From: DASSFG01 sp035547915
GTDB lineage: Bacteria; Planctomycetota; Planctomycetia; Pirellulales; JAICIG01
NCBI GenBank assembly: GCA_035547915.1
Contig: DASZTS010000123.1
Location: 1 to 64,000 of the forward strand
Length of the DNA: 64,000 nucleotides
Direction: 5' to 3'
Under the pieces are notes generated by a model. That model was not told the origin of the DNA, did no database searches, and saw only the letters and a program-made list of their open reading frames with translations. The translations under genes and the position numbers were made by a program. Below, one piece after another: positions 45,242 through 56,029 of the stretch. Position 1 is the first letter of the stretch, and each line of letters opens with the position of its first letter.

Positions 45242-47752
45242 ATGAGCCAGACGATCACGACTGCGACAGCGAAATCGACCCGAGCCGACGGCGCGGACCA
45301 TCCGCTCCGGCAATTCGGCTGCGGTCTGGTGGATCTCGCGGGCAAGGATCATGCCCTCTACGAACGTCACCTGCTCTTCGATAACGTGGTGGCTCCGGAG
45401 AACGTGGGCTCGCGCGAACGCTTCGAGGCATTGGCTCACTCGGTGCGAGACATCCTCTCGCAACGTTGGGTGCGTACCGAAGACACCTACGATCGCGAGA
45501 ACCCGAAGCGGGTCTATTATCTCTCGATGGAGTTTTTGATCGGCCGCTCGCTGGTAAACAACGTCGTCAATCTGCAGCTCGATCGTTACGCGGCGGAGGC
45601 CGCGGAGAAGAAACGCCTCGATTGGCTCAGCCACGTCGAAGAAGAACCCGACGCGGGCCTGGGCAACGGCGGGTTGGGGCGACTGGCAGCCTGCTTCCTC
45701 GATTCGATGGCGACGCTGCAACTGCCGGCCATGGGTTACGGCTTGCGTTACGAATACGGCATCTTCCGGCAATCGATCAGCAACGGCTGGCAACAGGAAC
45801 GGCCCGACAACTGGTTGCGTCGGCCCGATCCGTGGGAGGTCGCGCGGCCTCACGAGCAGGTCGAGGTCAAGCTGAATTGTTCATTCGAGCTGCGCGAAGG
45901 GATCGTGCGCCTCGTTCCCGGCAAACCGTCGAGTCTGATCGGCATCCCCCTTGATCGCCCCGTCGTGGGCTACGGCGGGAAGACGATCAACACGCTGCGG
46001 CTCTGGGCCGCGGCGGCGCCCGATTTCTTCGACTTCCAACGGTTCAGCCACGGTGATTTCGTCGGCGCCCTGGCCGATACGCTGAGGGCCGAAACGCTCA
46101 CGAGGGTGTTGTATCCCGACGATTCCACGATGATGGGGCAGCGACTGCGCTTCGTGCAGGAGTACTTCCTGGTCGCCTGTTCACTGGCCGACCTCGTGCG
46201 CCGATTCCGCAAGTCGAATAAGGATTGGAACACGCTGGCCGAGAAAGCCGCCATCCAGCTCAACGACACGCACCCGAGCGTTTCGGTCGCCGAATTGATG
46301 CGGATCCTGCTCGACGAAGCCCACCTGGGATGGGACGACGCCTGGCGCGTGACGCAAAAGACCCTGGCGTACACCAACCACACCCTGCTGCCCGAGGCGC
46401 TGGAGAAATGGCCCGTCGAATGGTTCGAAATGTTGCTGCCACGGCAACTCGAGATCATCTACGAGATCAATCGTCGGCTGCTGGACGGCGTGCGGGCACG
46501 ATTCCCCGGCGACGAGGGCCGACTCGGCCGTATCAGCCTGATCGAAGAAGGCCCGACCAAGCATGTGCGGATGGCCAACCTGGCGATCGTCGGTTCGCAT
46601 AGTACCAACGGCGTGGCCGCGATCCATTCGCGACTGCTACGCGCGACCACGGTCAAGGATCTGGCGGAGATGTTCCCCGAACGCTTCAACAACAAGACCA
46701 ACGGCGTCACGCCGCGGCGCTGGTTGCTGATGTGCAACCCGGAACTCGCGCAGGCCATCACCGGCGCGATCGGCGACAGTTGGATCACCGACCTGGCGGA
46801 TCTGCGCAAGCTCAGACCACTGGCCGACGATGCGGCCTTCCGCAGCGCGTTCTGCAAAGCCAAACGCGGCGCAAAGCTGCGGTTCGCTGATTGGCTCAAG
46901 GCAGAGTCCGGTGAGACGATCGATCCGGATTCGATCTTCGACTGCCAGATCAAACGCATCCACGAATACAAGAGGCAGTTGCTCAACACGCTGCGCATCG
47001 TGGTGCTCTATAACCGGCTGCGCGACAACCCCAACCTGCCGGTCTTGCCGCGCACGTTCCTCTTCGCGGGCAAGGCAGCGCCGGCTTATCACCTGGCCAA
47101 GGTCATCATCAAGTTCGTCAACAACCTGGCGGACTCGATCGATAGCGACCCGGCCATGCGCGGTCGCATCAAGATCCTGTTCCTGCCCGAATACGACGTC
47201 ACGCTCGCCGAGCGACTGATCCCGGCAGCCGATGTCTCGAACCAGATCTCGACCGCCGGCTACGAGGCGAGCGGCACGAGCAACATGAAGTTCATGATGA
47301 ACGGCGCGTTGACCCTCGGTACGCGCGACGGCGCGACGATCGAGATGGCCGAGGAGGCGGGCGAAGAGAATTTCTTCCTCTTCGGACTGACGGCCGAGCA
47401 GGTGGCCGCCAATCGCAACTGGTACAACCCGCACTGGCACTATGACAATGAGCCGGAGACGCGCACCGCCCTCGACCAGATCTTTTCGAACCGTTTCAGC
47501 GAGCACGAACCGGGTATCTTTGAGCCGCTGCGCGACGCTCTGTTGACACACGGCGATTTTTACATGCACCTGGCCGATCTGAAGTCGTATCTGGAAACCG
47601 ACCAGCGGCTCGTCGACCTGTATGCCGACCGCGACGCCTGGGCCCGCAGAGCCATCCTCAACATCGCGGGTTCTGGTAAATTCTCCAGCGACCGCACGAT
47701 CGCCGAATATGCCTCGGGCATCTGGAATGCAGAACCGTGCGTGGTGCCGTAG
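45242..47752 (+). CDS. glgP: Glycogen/alpha-glucan phosphorylase
   Basis: Cytosolic phosphorylase that releases glucose-1-phosphate from the non-reducing ends of glycogen using phosphate and PLP. It has 836 aa, the usual length. Landmarks are RVYYLSMEFLIGRSLVNNVV, GLGNGGLGRLAACFLDSMAT, AAIQLNDTHPSVSVAELMRI, IKRIHEYKRQLLNTLRIV and the PLP-lysine/phosphate region EASGTSNMKFMMNGALTLGT. AGGAGCGAACG precedes ATG 45242. It is the first gene of a plus-strand series whose next members convert its product (pgm) and trim maltodextrins (malQ), which fits glycogen breakdown feeding the pentose phosphate pathway. No regulatory N-terminal extension is seen. Confidence 0.97.
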   Translation: MSQTITTATAKSTRADGADHPLRQFGCGLVDLAGKDHALYERHLLFDNVVAPENVGSRERFEALAHSVRDILSQRWVRTEDTYDRENPKRVYYLSMEFLIGRSLVNNVVNLQLDRYAAEAAEKKRLDWLSHVEEEPDAGLGNGGLGRLAACFLDSMATLQLPAMGYGLRYEYGIFRQSISNGWQQERPDNWLRRPDPWEVARPHEQVEVKLNCSFELREGIVRLVPGKPSSLIGIPLDRPVVGYGGKTINTLRLWAAAAPDFFDFQRFSHGDFVGALADTLRAETLTRVLYPDDSTMMGQRLRFVQEYFLVACSLADLVRRFRKSNKDWNTLAEKAAIQLNDTHPSVSVAELMRILLDEAHLGWDDAWRVTQKTLAYTNHTLLPEALEKWPVEWFEMLLPRQLEIIYEINRRLLDGVRARFPGDEGRLGRISLIEEGPTKHVRMANLAIVGSHSTNGVAAIHSRLLRATTVKDLAEMFPERFNNKTNGVTPRRWLLMCNPELAQAITGAIGDSWITDLADLRKLRPLADDAAFRSAFCKAKRGAKLRFADWLKAESGETIDPDSIFDCQIKRIHEYKRQLLNTLRIVVLYNRLRDNPNLPVLPRTFLFAGKAAPAYHLAKVIIKFVNNLADSIDSDPAMRGRIKILFLPEYDVTLAERLIPAADVSNQISTAGYEASGTSNMKFMMNGALTLGTRDGATIEMAEEAGEENFFLFGLTAEQVAANRNWYNPHWHYDNEPETRTALDQIFSNRFSEHEPGIFEPLRDALLTHGDFYMHLADLKSYLETDQRLVDLYADRDAWARRAILNIAGSGKFSSDRTIAEYASGIWNAEPCVVP

Positions 47753-47803
47753 AGTAACGGTCACCGAAACGGTCTGGAATGCGAAACAACCAAGGACGAA
47801 CCG

Positions 47804-49471
47804 ATGGCAATCTCTCCTCTTGCGGGAAAGCCGGCCCCGCCCGAACTGTTGATCGACGTGGCGCGGCTCGAGCGTGAATACTTCGAGCGGCTGCCCGACA
47901 TGAGCGACCCCAACGAGCGGGTGTCGTTCGGCACCAGCGGGCACCGCGGCACGCCGCTGCGTGGCACGTTCACCGAAGCGCACATCCTGGCCATCACGCA
48001 GGCCATCTGCGATTACCGCCGCGGCCAGCGCATCGACGGCCCGCTCTACATGGGCAAGGACACCCACGCCGTATCGGCACCGGCGCAGCGTACGGCCTTG
48101 GAGGTGTTGGCGGCCAACGGCGTCGAGACCATCATCCAACGCGACGATGGCGTGACGCCGACCCCCGTTATCTCGCGGGCCATCCTCGTTCACAACCGCG
48201 GTCGCAAGGCGCAGCTCGCCGACGGCATCGTTATCACGCCGTCGCACAATCCGCCCGAGGACGGGGGCTTTAAATACAACCCGACCAACGGCGGACCGGC
48301 CGACACCGATGTGACGAAGTGGGTGCAAGACCGCGCGAACGAATTGCTGGCCGGCGGCAATGCGGGCGTGAAGCGGGTTGCGTTCGCGGCTGCGATCAGG
48401 GCGTCGAACACCCACCAGGAAGATTTCGTGCTGCCGTACGTCAAAGACCTGGGCAGCGCGATCGATATGGATGCCATCCGCGGCGCCCGCCTGAAGTTGG
48501 GCGTCGATCCGTTGGGTGGCGCGGCGGTGCACTACTGGCAACCGATCAACGAGATCTACGGCCTCGATATCGACGTGGTAAACAAGACCGTCGATCCGAC
48601 ATTCAAGTTCATGACGGTCGATCACGACGGCAAGATCCGGATGGACTGCTCCAGCCCCTATGCGATGGCGCGGCTGGTCGGCCTCAAGGACAAGTATCGC
48701 GTGGCGTTCGCAAACGACCCCGACTCCGACCGTCATGGAATCGTGACGCCCTCGGCCGGGTTGATGAACCCCAATCATTTCCTGGCAGTCGCCATCGGTT
48801 ACCTGCTGGAACATCGGCCCGATTGGCCGAAGACGGCCGCGGTGGGCAAGACGCTCGTCAGCAGCAGCATGATCGACCGCGTTGTGCAATGCCTTGGCCG
48901 CAAACTATGCGAGGTGCCGGTCGGATTCAAATGGTTCACGCCGGGTTTGTTTGATGGTTCCATCTGCTTCGGCGGCGAGGAGAGTGCCGGCGCGAGCTTT
49001 CTGCGACGCGACGGCGGCGCCTGGAGCACCGACAAGGACGGTCCGCTGCTCGCCTTGCTGGCGGCCGAGATCACGGCCCGCACCGGGAAGGAGCCCGGCG
49101 AACATTATCGCGAGCTCGCGGCGCGATTCGGTGCGCCACGCTACACACGGCTCGATGCGCCGGCGACGCCGGAACAGAAGGCGCAGCTACAACGCCTCTC
49201 GGCCGACTCCGTCAAGCAGGCCAAGCTGGCCGGCGAGCCGATCGTCGCCAAGCTGACGCACGCGCCGGGCAACAACGCGTCGATCGGCGGCTTGAAGGTC
49301 GTCGCCGCGAACGGTTGGTTCGCCGCGCGGCCGTCCGGAACAGAGAACGTCTACAAGATCTACGCGGAGAGTTTCGTCGACGATGCGCATCTCAACTCGA
49401 TCGTCGGCGAGGCCCAACAGATCGTGAGCGATGCGTTGAGTTCCTCCGGCGCGCCGGCGGGAGGAAGGTGA
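47804..49471 (+). CDS. pgm: Phosphoglucomutase (alpha-D-glucose)
   Basis: Interconverts glucose-1-phosphate and glucose-6-phosphate in the cytosol. It has 555 aa of the alpha-D-phosphohexomutase superfamily with all four elements: the phosphoserine loop FGTSGHRG, metal loop NDPDSDRHGIV, sugar-recognition loop FGGEESAGASFL and phosphate-binding loop ARPSGTENVYKIYAESF. AAGGACGAACCG precedes ATG 47804. It links glgP to pgi and zwf. Its TGA overlaps the malQ start (TGATG), so the two are probably translationally coupled. Confidence 0.96.
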   Translation: MAISPLAGKPAPPELLIDVARLEREYFERLPDMSDPNERVSFGTSGHRGTPLRGTFTEAHILAITQAICDYRRGQRIDGPLYMGKDTHAVSAPAQRTALEVLAANGVETIIQRDDGVTPTPVISRAILVHNRGRKAQLADGIVITPSHNPPEDGGFKYNPTNGGPADTDVTKWVQDRANELLAGGNAGVKRVAFAAAIRASNTHQEDFVLPYVKDLGSAIDMDAIRGARLKLGVDPLGGAAVHYWQPINEIYGLDIDVVNKTVDPTFKFMTVDHDGKIRMDCSSPYAMARLVGLKDKYRVAFANDPDSDRHGIVTPSAGLMNPNHFLAVAIGYLLEHRPDWPKTAAVGKTLVSSSMIDRVVQCLGRKLCEVPVGFKWFTPGLFDGSICFGGEESAGASFLRRDGGAWSTDKDGPLLALLAAEITARTGKEPGEHYRELAARFGAPRYTRLDAPATPEQKAQLQRLSADSVKQAKLAGEPIVAKLTHAPGNNASIGGLKVVAANGWFAARPSGTENVYKIYAESFVDDAHLNSIVGEAQQIVSDALSSSGAPAGGR

Positions 49472-51030
49472 TGAGCGACAGCCGGCCTGCCGCCAACACG
49501 CCGTTGCAGGAGCCCGGATATCGCGCCTCGGGCATGCTGTTGCATGTCACTTCGCTCCCCTCGCCCTACGGCATCGGCGATGTGGGGCCGTGTGCCTTCG
49601 CTTGGATCGATCGCCTTCACGACGCCGGCCAGAGCTGGTGGCAGGGATTGCCGCTGGGGCCGACCGGCTACGCCAACTCGCCCTACCAATCACTCTCTTC
49701 CTTCGCGGGCAACTGGCTGCTGATCAGCCCCGACGGCCTGGTGGCCGACGGGCTGGTAAAGCCCGCCGACGTGGCGGGACTCTCCTTCGCGGACGACGCT
49801 GTCGATTACGACGCCGTCAGTGCGTTCAAGTTGCGGCTGCTCCGAGCGGCCTCGGCCAACCTGGCCGCCGCCGGCCCCGAACTGAAGCTGGCCTTCGAGG
49901 TGTTCTGTCAGAAGCAGGCGCATTGGCTGGACGACTACGCGTTGTTTCGGGCGTTGAAGGTCAAGTACGGCGGCGTGCACTATCTTGATTGGCCGCAGCA
50001 ACTGGTCCGGCGAGACGAGTCGGCTCTGGCCGAGGCCCGCCGAGAGCTGGCGAATCTCGTCGGCCTGGCTCGGTTGGCGCAGTTCCTCTTGTACCGTCAG
50101 GGCGAGCGGTTGAAGCAATACGCCCGCGCCAAGGGAATACGGCTGATCGGCGATCTGCCCTTCTTCGTCTCGCCCGACTCGAGCGATGTGTGGGCCAACC
50201 CGGAGTTGTTCCTGCTCGACGAACAGCGTCGGCCGCACTTCGTGGCCGGTGTCCCGCCCGATTACTTCAGCCCTCTGGGGCAGCTCTGGGGCAATCCGGT
50301 CTACGATTGGGAGGCGTTGCGGCGCACGGGTTATCGCTGGTGCATCGACCGCGTGCGGGCCCTGCTCGCCCATGTCGACCTGATCCGCCTCGATCATTTC
50401 CGCGGCTTCGCGGCCGCCTGGCACATACCGGTTGGCGCGCCGACCGCGCAGACCGGCCAATGGGTTCCCGGTCCCGGTGCCGAGTTCTTTCGCGCGGTCG
50501 AGAAGGACGTGGGGCGCATGCCGTTCATCGCCGAGGATCTGGGGATGATCACGCCCGACGTGACGGCGCTGCGCGACGAATTCCGCCTGCCTGGCATGCG
50601 CATCTTGCAATTCGCCTTCGACGGCAGTCCGAAGAATCCCTACCTGCCCGAGAACTACAGCACGAATTCGATCGTCTACACCGGCACGCACGACAACAAC
50701 ACCACGCGCGGTTGGTTCGACGAATTGCCCGACGACCAGCGTCAGAACATGTGGCGTTACCTGAAACGTTCCGCGGGCGACGGCGGCGACGCCGCGAAAG
50801 AGCTCGTGCGTCTGGCGTGGGCCTCGCCCGCCGTGCTGGCGTTGGCACCGCTACAGGATTTGCTCGGCCTGGGGGCAGAAGCCCGTATGAACGTGCCCGG
50901 CCGCGTCGACGGCAACTGGCGCTGGCGCGCGACCGACGAGATGCTCTCGTCGTCGGCCTTCCAGTGGCTCGGCGATCTGACGAAAACGTGCAACCGATCA
51001 CCCGCTCGCCAACCCAAGGTGACGGCATGA
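49471..51030 (+). CDS. malQ: 4-alpha-glucanotransferase (amylomaltase)
   Basis: Transfers maltosyl/glucanosyl units between alpha-1,4-glucans, recycling short maltodextrins left by phosphorylase. It has 519 aa of the GH77 family. It shows the N-terminal SGMLLHVTSLPSPYGIGDVG and GQSWWQGLPLGPTGYANSPY, the nucleophile region DLIRLDHFRGFAAAWHIP, the acid/base region FIAEDLGMITPDV and the late TGTHDNNTTRGW. The start codon overlaps the pgm stop, with GAGGAAGG upstream inside pgm. Length and motifs are complete. Confidence 0.95.
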   Translation: MSDSRPAANTPLQEPGYRASGMLLHVTSLPSPYGIGDVGPCAFAWIDRLHDAGQSWWQGLPLGPTGYANSPYQSLSSFAGNWLLISPDGLVADGLVKPADVAGLSFADDAVDYDAVSAFKLRLLRAASANLAAAGPELKLAFEVFCQKQAHWLDDYALFRALKVKYGGVHYLDWPQQLVRRDESALAEARRELANLVGLARLAQFLLYRQGERLKQYARAKGIRLIGDLPFFVSPDSSDVWANPELFLLDEQRRPHFVAGVPPDYFSPLGQLWGNPVYDWEALRRTGYRWCIDRVRALLAHVDLIRLDHFRGFAAAWHIPVGAPTAQTGQWVPGPGAEFFRAVEKDVGRMPFIAEDLGMITPDVTALRDEFRLPGMRILQFAFDGSPKNPYLPENYSTNSIVYTGTHDNNTTRGWFDELPDDQRQNMWRYLKRSAGDGGDAAKELVRLAWASPAVLALAPLQDLLGLGAEARMNVPGRVDGNWRWRATDEMLSSSAFQWLGDLTKTCNRSPARQPKVTA

Positions 51031-51102
51031 AAGCGGCTCAACCGAGAGCGCGACGCTGGGAAGGTCGCGTGAGCGGAGATCCACAACGAAAGGAACCTAA
51101 TC

Positions 51103-52746
<1,644 letters not shown>

Positions 52747-52774
52747 CGATCGGATTCGTCGGGAGAGACTTTCA

Positions 52775-53440
52775 GTGAGTGGTCGCGCCGTCAAGCTCGC
52801 ACCGTCGATCCTGTCTGCCGACTTCGCCCGGTTGGGCGAACAGGTGGCCGAGGCCGAGAGGCCCGGCGTCGATCGGATCCATGTCGACGTGATGGATGGG
52901 CATTTCGTGCCCAACCTTTCGATGGGGGCACCGATTGTGCGGTCGCTGCGCCCCGTGACGCGCCTGCCGCTGGAGATTCACTTGATGATCTTCGCGCCGG
53001 ATCAGTTCTTCGACGAGTTCGTTGAAGCGGGTGCCGATTCGTTCCTGGTGCATTGGGAGGGGAACAACAATCTGTCGCGCACGATCCAGCGCGTGCGAAC
53101 GCTCGGCAAGCGGGTCGGCGTCGTCATCAATCCGGCCACGCCCGCTTCGGTGCTGGAAGAAGTCTTACCGGAGGTCGACCAAGTGCTGGTCATGACGGTC
53201 AACCCCGGTTTCGGACATCAGAAGTTTATACACACGACACTCCCGAAGATTCGACGCGTGCGGAAACTGATCGACGAGGTCAAGCCGGGCTGTGATCTGG
53301 AGGTCGACGGGGGCATCGATGCGACGACGGCACCGCTCGTGATCGACGCGGGGGCCAACGTGCTGGTGGCCGGAACGGCGGTCTTCGGCTACGCCCAAGG
53401 GATCGCCGCAGGCATCGAACGGCTGCGAGCGGCAAGTTAG
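52775..53440 (+). CDS. rpe: Ribulose-phosphate 3-epimerase
   Basis: Epimerises ribulose-5-phosphate to xylulose-5-phosphate, the transketolase donor. It is a 221-aa TIM barrel with all metal and phosphate motifs: KLAPSILSADFARLGEQV, the metal ligands in RIHVDVMDGHFVPNLSMG, HLMI, VLVMTVNPGFGHQKFIHTTL and DLEVDGGIDATTAP. The start is GTG 52775, with GGGAGAG eight bases upstream; no ATG fits. It lies 28 bp after pgi. Repeat D begins 16 bp after its stop and separates it from gnd. Confidence 0.95.
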   Translation: MSGRAVKLAPSILSADFARLGEQVAEAERPGVDRIHVDVMDGHFVPNLSMGAPIVRSLRPVTRLPLEIHLMIFAPDQFFDEFVEAGADSFLVHWEGNNNLSRTIQRVRTLGKRVGVVINPATPASVLEEVLPEVDQVLVMTVNPGFGHQKFIHTTLPKIRRVRKLIDEVKPGCDLEVDGGIDATTAPLVIDAGANVLVAGTAVFGYAQGIAAGIERLRAAS

Positions 53441-53456
53441 CTAATTCAACGAAGAG

Positions 53457-53550
53457 CGGTTGGCAGAATTCGGAAGCGGGAGCGCCGCGGGCAAAAAATC
53501 GGCCGTGAAACGCCGATTTTGTGAAGCTCGATCCGGTTTTGTCGGTTGCT
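53457..53550 (+). mobile_element. MITE-like repeat, copy D (inside the carbohydrate operon)
   Basis: This 94-bp copy in the same orientation as A and B lies between rpe and gnd. Its left end is worn (CGGTTGGCAGAATTCGG) and its right end intact (CCGGTTTTGTCGGTTGCT). The 7-bp flanks CGAAGAG and CTAAGAA no longer match exactly, suggesting an older insertion. The hairpin AAAATCGGC/GCCGATTTT, followed by T's, could attenuate transcription into gnd (inference). Confidence 0.75.
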
Positions 53551-53574
53551 CTAAGAATTCTTAAGGAGGCGACG

Positions 53575-54603
53575 ATGCAACTCGGCATGATCGGCCTGGG
53601 ACGGATGGGCGCCAACATGGTGCGGCGGCTGCTGAAGGGCGGCCACAACTGTGTGGTCTTCGATCGCTCGGCCAAGGCCGTCGACGAACTCGTCAAAGAG
53701 AAGGCGACGGGGGCCAAGGATCTACAGGCGTTCGTCAAGCAACTCGACAAGCCGCGGGCCGTGTGGCTGATGGTGCCGGCCGCGGTGGTCGACTCCACGA
53801 TCGCCGATCTGATGCCGCATCTCGAGCCGGGCGATATCGTCATCGATGGTGGGAATTCGTACTACGTTGACGACATCCGCCGCGCTAAGGAACTGGCGGC
53901 CAAGAAGATTAATTACGTCGACGTGGGAACGAGCGGCGGCGTGTGGGGACTGGAGCGCGGCTACTGCATGATGATCGGCGGCCCCGACGACGCCGTTGGC
54001 CGGCTCGACCCGATCTTCAAGACGCTGGCGCCCGGCGTCGGCGAGATTCCACGCACGCCCAATTGCCCGCGGCCCGGTGGCACCGCCGAACACGGCTATT
54101 TGCACTGTGGCCCCAACGGCGCCGGCCATTTCGTGAAGATGGTGCACAACGGCATCGAGTATGGCATCATGGCCGCGTATGCCGAAGGGCTGGGCGTATT
54201 GCGCGGCGCCAACATCGGCAAGCATGTTGACGACATCGACGCCGAAACGACTCCGCTGCGCGACCCGGAGCACTACCAGTACGACCTCGATCTGGCCGAC
54301 ATCGCCGAGGTGTGGCGGCGCGGCAGCGTGATCGCTTCCTGGCTACTCGATCTGACCGCCGCGGCGCTGGCCAAGGATGCGTCTCTGGGCGAGTTCGCGG
54401 GGCGCGTTTCCGATTCGGGCGAGGGGCGGTGGACGATCAAGGCCGCCATCGACGAGGCGGTGCCGGTGCCCGTGCTCACCACGGCGCTCTACGAGCGCTT
54501 CACTTCGCGCGGCGAAGCCGATTTCCAGGACAAGCTGCTTTCGGCGATGCGCTTTCAGTTCGGTGGGCACGTGGAAAAGGCTGCCCGCAAACAAGGTCCG
54601 TAG
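53575..54603 (+). CDS. gnd: 6-phosphogluconate dehydrogenase, decarboxylating (short type)
   Basis: Oxidatively decarboxylates 6-phosphogluconate to ribulose-5-phosphate. It has 342 aa, the short class related to YqeC/GndA-type enzymes, rather than the 470-aa form. Motifs are the N-terminal dinucleotide fold MQLGMIGLGRMGANMVRRLL, MVPAAVVDSTI, the substrate loop DGGNSYYVDDIRRAKEL, DVGTSGGVWGLERGYCMMIG and catalytic GAGHFVKMVHNGIEYGIM. The very strong AAGGAGG just before ATG 53575 decides the start. An in-frame GTG at 53521 inside repeat D would add 18 meaningless residues. It is 11 bp upstream of zwf. Confidence 0.95.
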   Translation: MQLGMIGLGRMGANMVRRLLKGGHNCVVFDRSAKAVDELVKEKATGAKDLQAFVKQLDKPRAVWLMVPAAVVDSTIADLMPHLEPGDIVIDGGNSYYVDDIRRAKELAAKKINYVDVGTSGGVWGLERGYCMMIGGPDDAVGRLDPIFKTLAPGVGEIPRTPNCPRPGGTAEHGYLHCGPNGAGHFVKMVHNGIEYGIMAAYAEGLGVLRGANIGKHVDDIDAETTPLRDPEHYQYDLDLADIAEVWRRGSVIASWLLDLTAAALAKDASLGEFAGRVSDSGEGRWTIKAAIDEAVPVPVLTTALYERFTSRGEADFQDKLLSAMRFQFGGHVEKAARKQGP

Positions 54604-54614
54604 GAGACACTCCG

Positions 54615-55991
54615 ATGAACGCTTCCCATTCCGACGCGTTGGTCTTTTTCGGCGCGACCGGCGACCTGGCCTACAAGAAGATCTTCCCCTCGCTGCAAGC
54701 GATGGCCAAACGGGGTCACCTCGACGTGCCCGTGATCTGCGTGGCCAGGAGCGGTTGGAACCTCGAACGGCTCCGGGCACGGGCGCGAGACAGCGTCGAG
54801 AAACATGGTGGGCTCGATCAGGCCGCTTTCGACAAATTGTCGCGCCTGCTGCGTTACGTCGACGGCGACTACAAGAGCCCCGCCACCTTTCAAGCCATCC
54901 GCGAAGCGCTCGGTTCGGCCGAGCGGCCGGCGCATTACCTGGCCATACCCCCCGCGCTGTTCGGGGTCGTCGTCGAGCAGATCGCGAAGGCAGGCTGTGC
55001 CGAACATGCGCGGGTGATCGTCGAGAAGCCGTTCGGGCACGATCTGGCTTCGGCGCAGGAACTGAATCGTACCCTGCTGTCCACCTTCGACGAGAAGGCG
55101 ATCTTCCGCATCGACCACTATCTGGGCAAGCGGCCGGTGCACACGATGGTCTTCTTCCGCTTCGAAAACGCCGTGTTGGAATCGTTCTGGAACCGCACGC
55201 ACATCGAGAGCGTGCAGATCACCATGGCCGAGGACTTTGGGGTTCAGGGCCGGGGTGCGTTCTACGATCAGACGGGTGCCGTGCGCGACGTGGTGCAGAA
55301 CCATCTTTTCCAGGTGTTGGCCAACGTGGCGATGGAGCCGCCGGTGCGCACCGATAGCGAATCGATGCGCGACGAGAAGGTGAAGGTGCTGAAGGCCATT
55401 CCGGCGCTGGAGCCGGCGAACCTGGTCCGCGGTCAATTCAGCGGCTACCGCAAAGAAGCCGGCGTGGCCGCCGATTCACAGGTCGAGACCTTCGCCGCGC
55501 TGCGGCTCGATGTGAACTCGTGGCGCTGGCAAGGGGTGCCATTCTACATCCGCGCCGGCAAGTGCCTGCCCGTGACCTGCACGGAGATTCTGGTGCGGTT
55601 GCGCCGGCCGCCCAAGGTGTTTCCGAATTGCTGTTCCTTCCCGAACTATTTCCGTTTCCGCATCAGCCCCGAGGTCACCAGTGCCTTCGGCCTGACGGTG
55701 ATGGATCCGCAAGAGAAGATGGTCGGCGAGCCGGTCGAACTGGTGCGGACCCACCGCCCCGACGCCGACGAGATGGATGCCTACGAGCGCGTGCTGGGCG
55801 ACGCGATGGCGGGCGACGCCACGCTCTTCGCCCGCGAAGACTATGTGGAAGAAGCCTGGCGCATCGTCGATCCGGCGCTCAAGGCGGGCACTCCGGTGTT
55901 GGAATATGAGCCGAAGAGTTGGGGGCCGAGTGAAGTCGACAAACGGGTCGCACCTCCCGGCGGTTGGTCCAACCCGGTCGTGAACAAGTAG
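54615..55991 (+). CDS. zwf: Glucose-6-phosphate 1-dehydrogenase
   Basis: First step of the oxidative pentose phosphate pathway: glucose-6-phosphate to 6-phosphogluconolactone, with reduction of NAD(P)+. It has 458 aa, slightly shorter than the common 480-500. The nucleotide-binding motif is FFGATGDLAYKKIFPSL, the active site is FRIDHYLGKRPVHTMVFFRF and the substrate loop VIVEKPFGHDL is present. A C-terminal domain extends to SWGPSEVDKRVAP. AGGAG precedes ATG 54615. It is tightly linked to gnd and pgl. NADP versus NAD preference cannot be read reliably by eye. Confidence 0.96.
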   Translation: MNASHSDALVFFGATGDLAYKKIFPSLQAMAKRGHLDVPVICVARSGWNLERLRARARDSVEKHGGLDQAAFDKLSRLLRYVDGDYKSPATFQAIREALGSAERPAHYLAIPPALFGVVVEQIAKAGCAEHARVIVEKPFGHDLASAQELNRTLLSTFDEKAIFRIDHYLGKRPVHTMVFFRFENAVLESFWNRTHIESVQITMAEDFGVQGRGAFYDQTGAVRDVVQNHLFQVLANVAMEPPVRTDSESMRDEKVKVLKAIPALEPANLVRGQFSGYRKEAGVAADSQVETFAALRLDVNSWRWQGVPFYIRAGKCLPVTCTEILVRLRRPPKVFPNCCSFPNYFRFRISPEVTSAFGLTVMDPQEKMVGEPVELVRTHRPDADEMDAYERVLGDAMAGDATLFAREDYVEEAWRIVDPALKAGTPVLEYEPKSWGPSEVDKRVAPPGGWSNPVVNK

Positions 55992-56029
55992 CGAGGTGAC
56001 TCGTTCACGCTGAACGAACGGAGGTGCGA

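Noticed and set aside
53521..53574. Extended gnd start at GTG 53521 within repeat D
   Set aside because: The added 18 residues come from the repeat. The ATG at 53575 has a near-perfect AAGGAGG and gives the expected dinucleotide-binding N-terminus.
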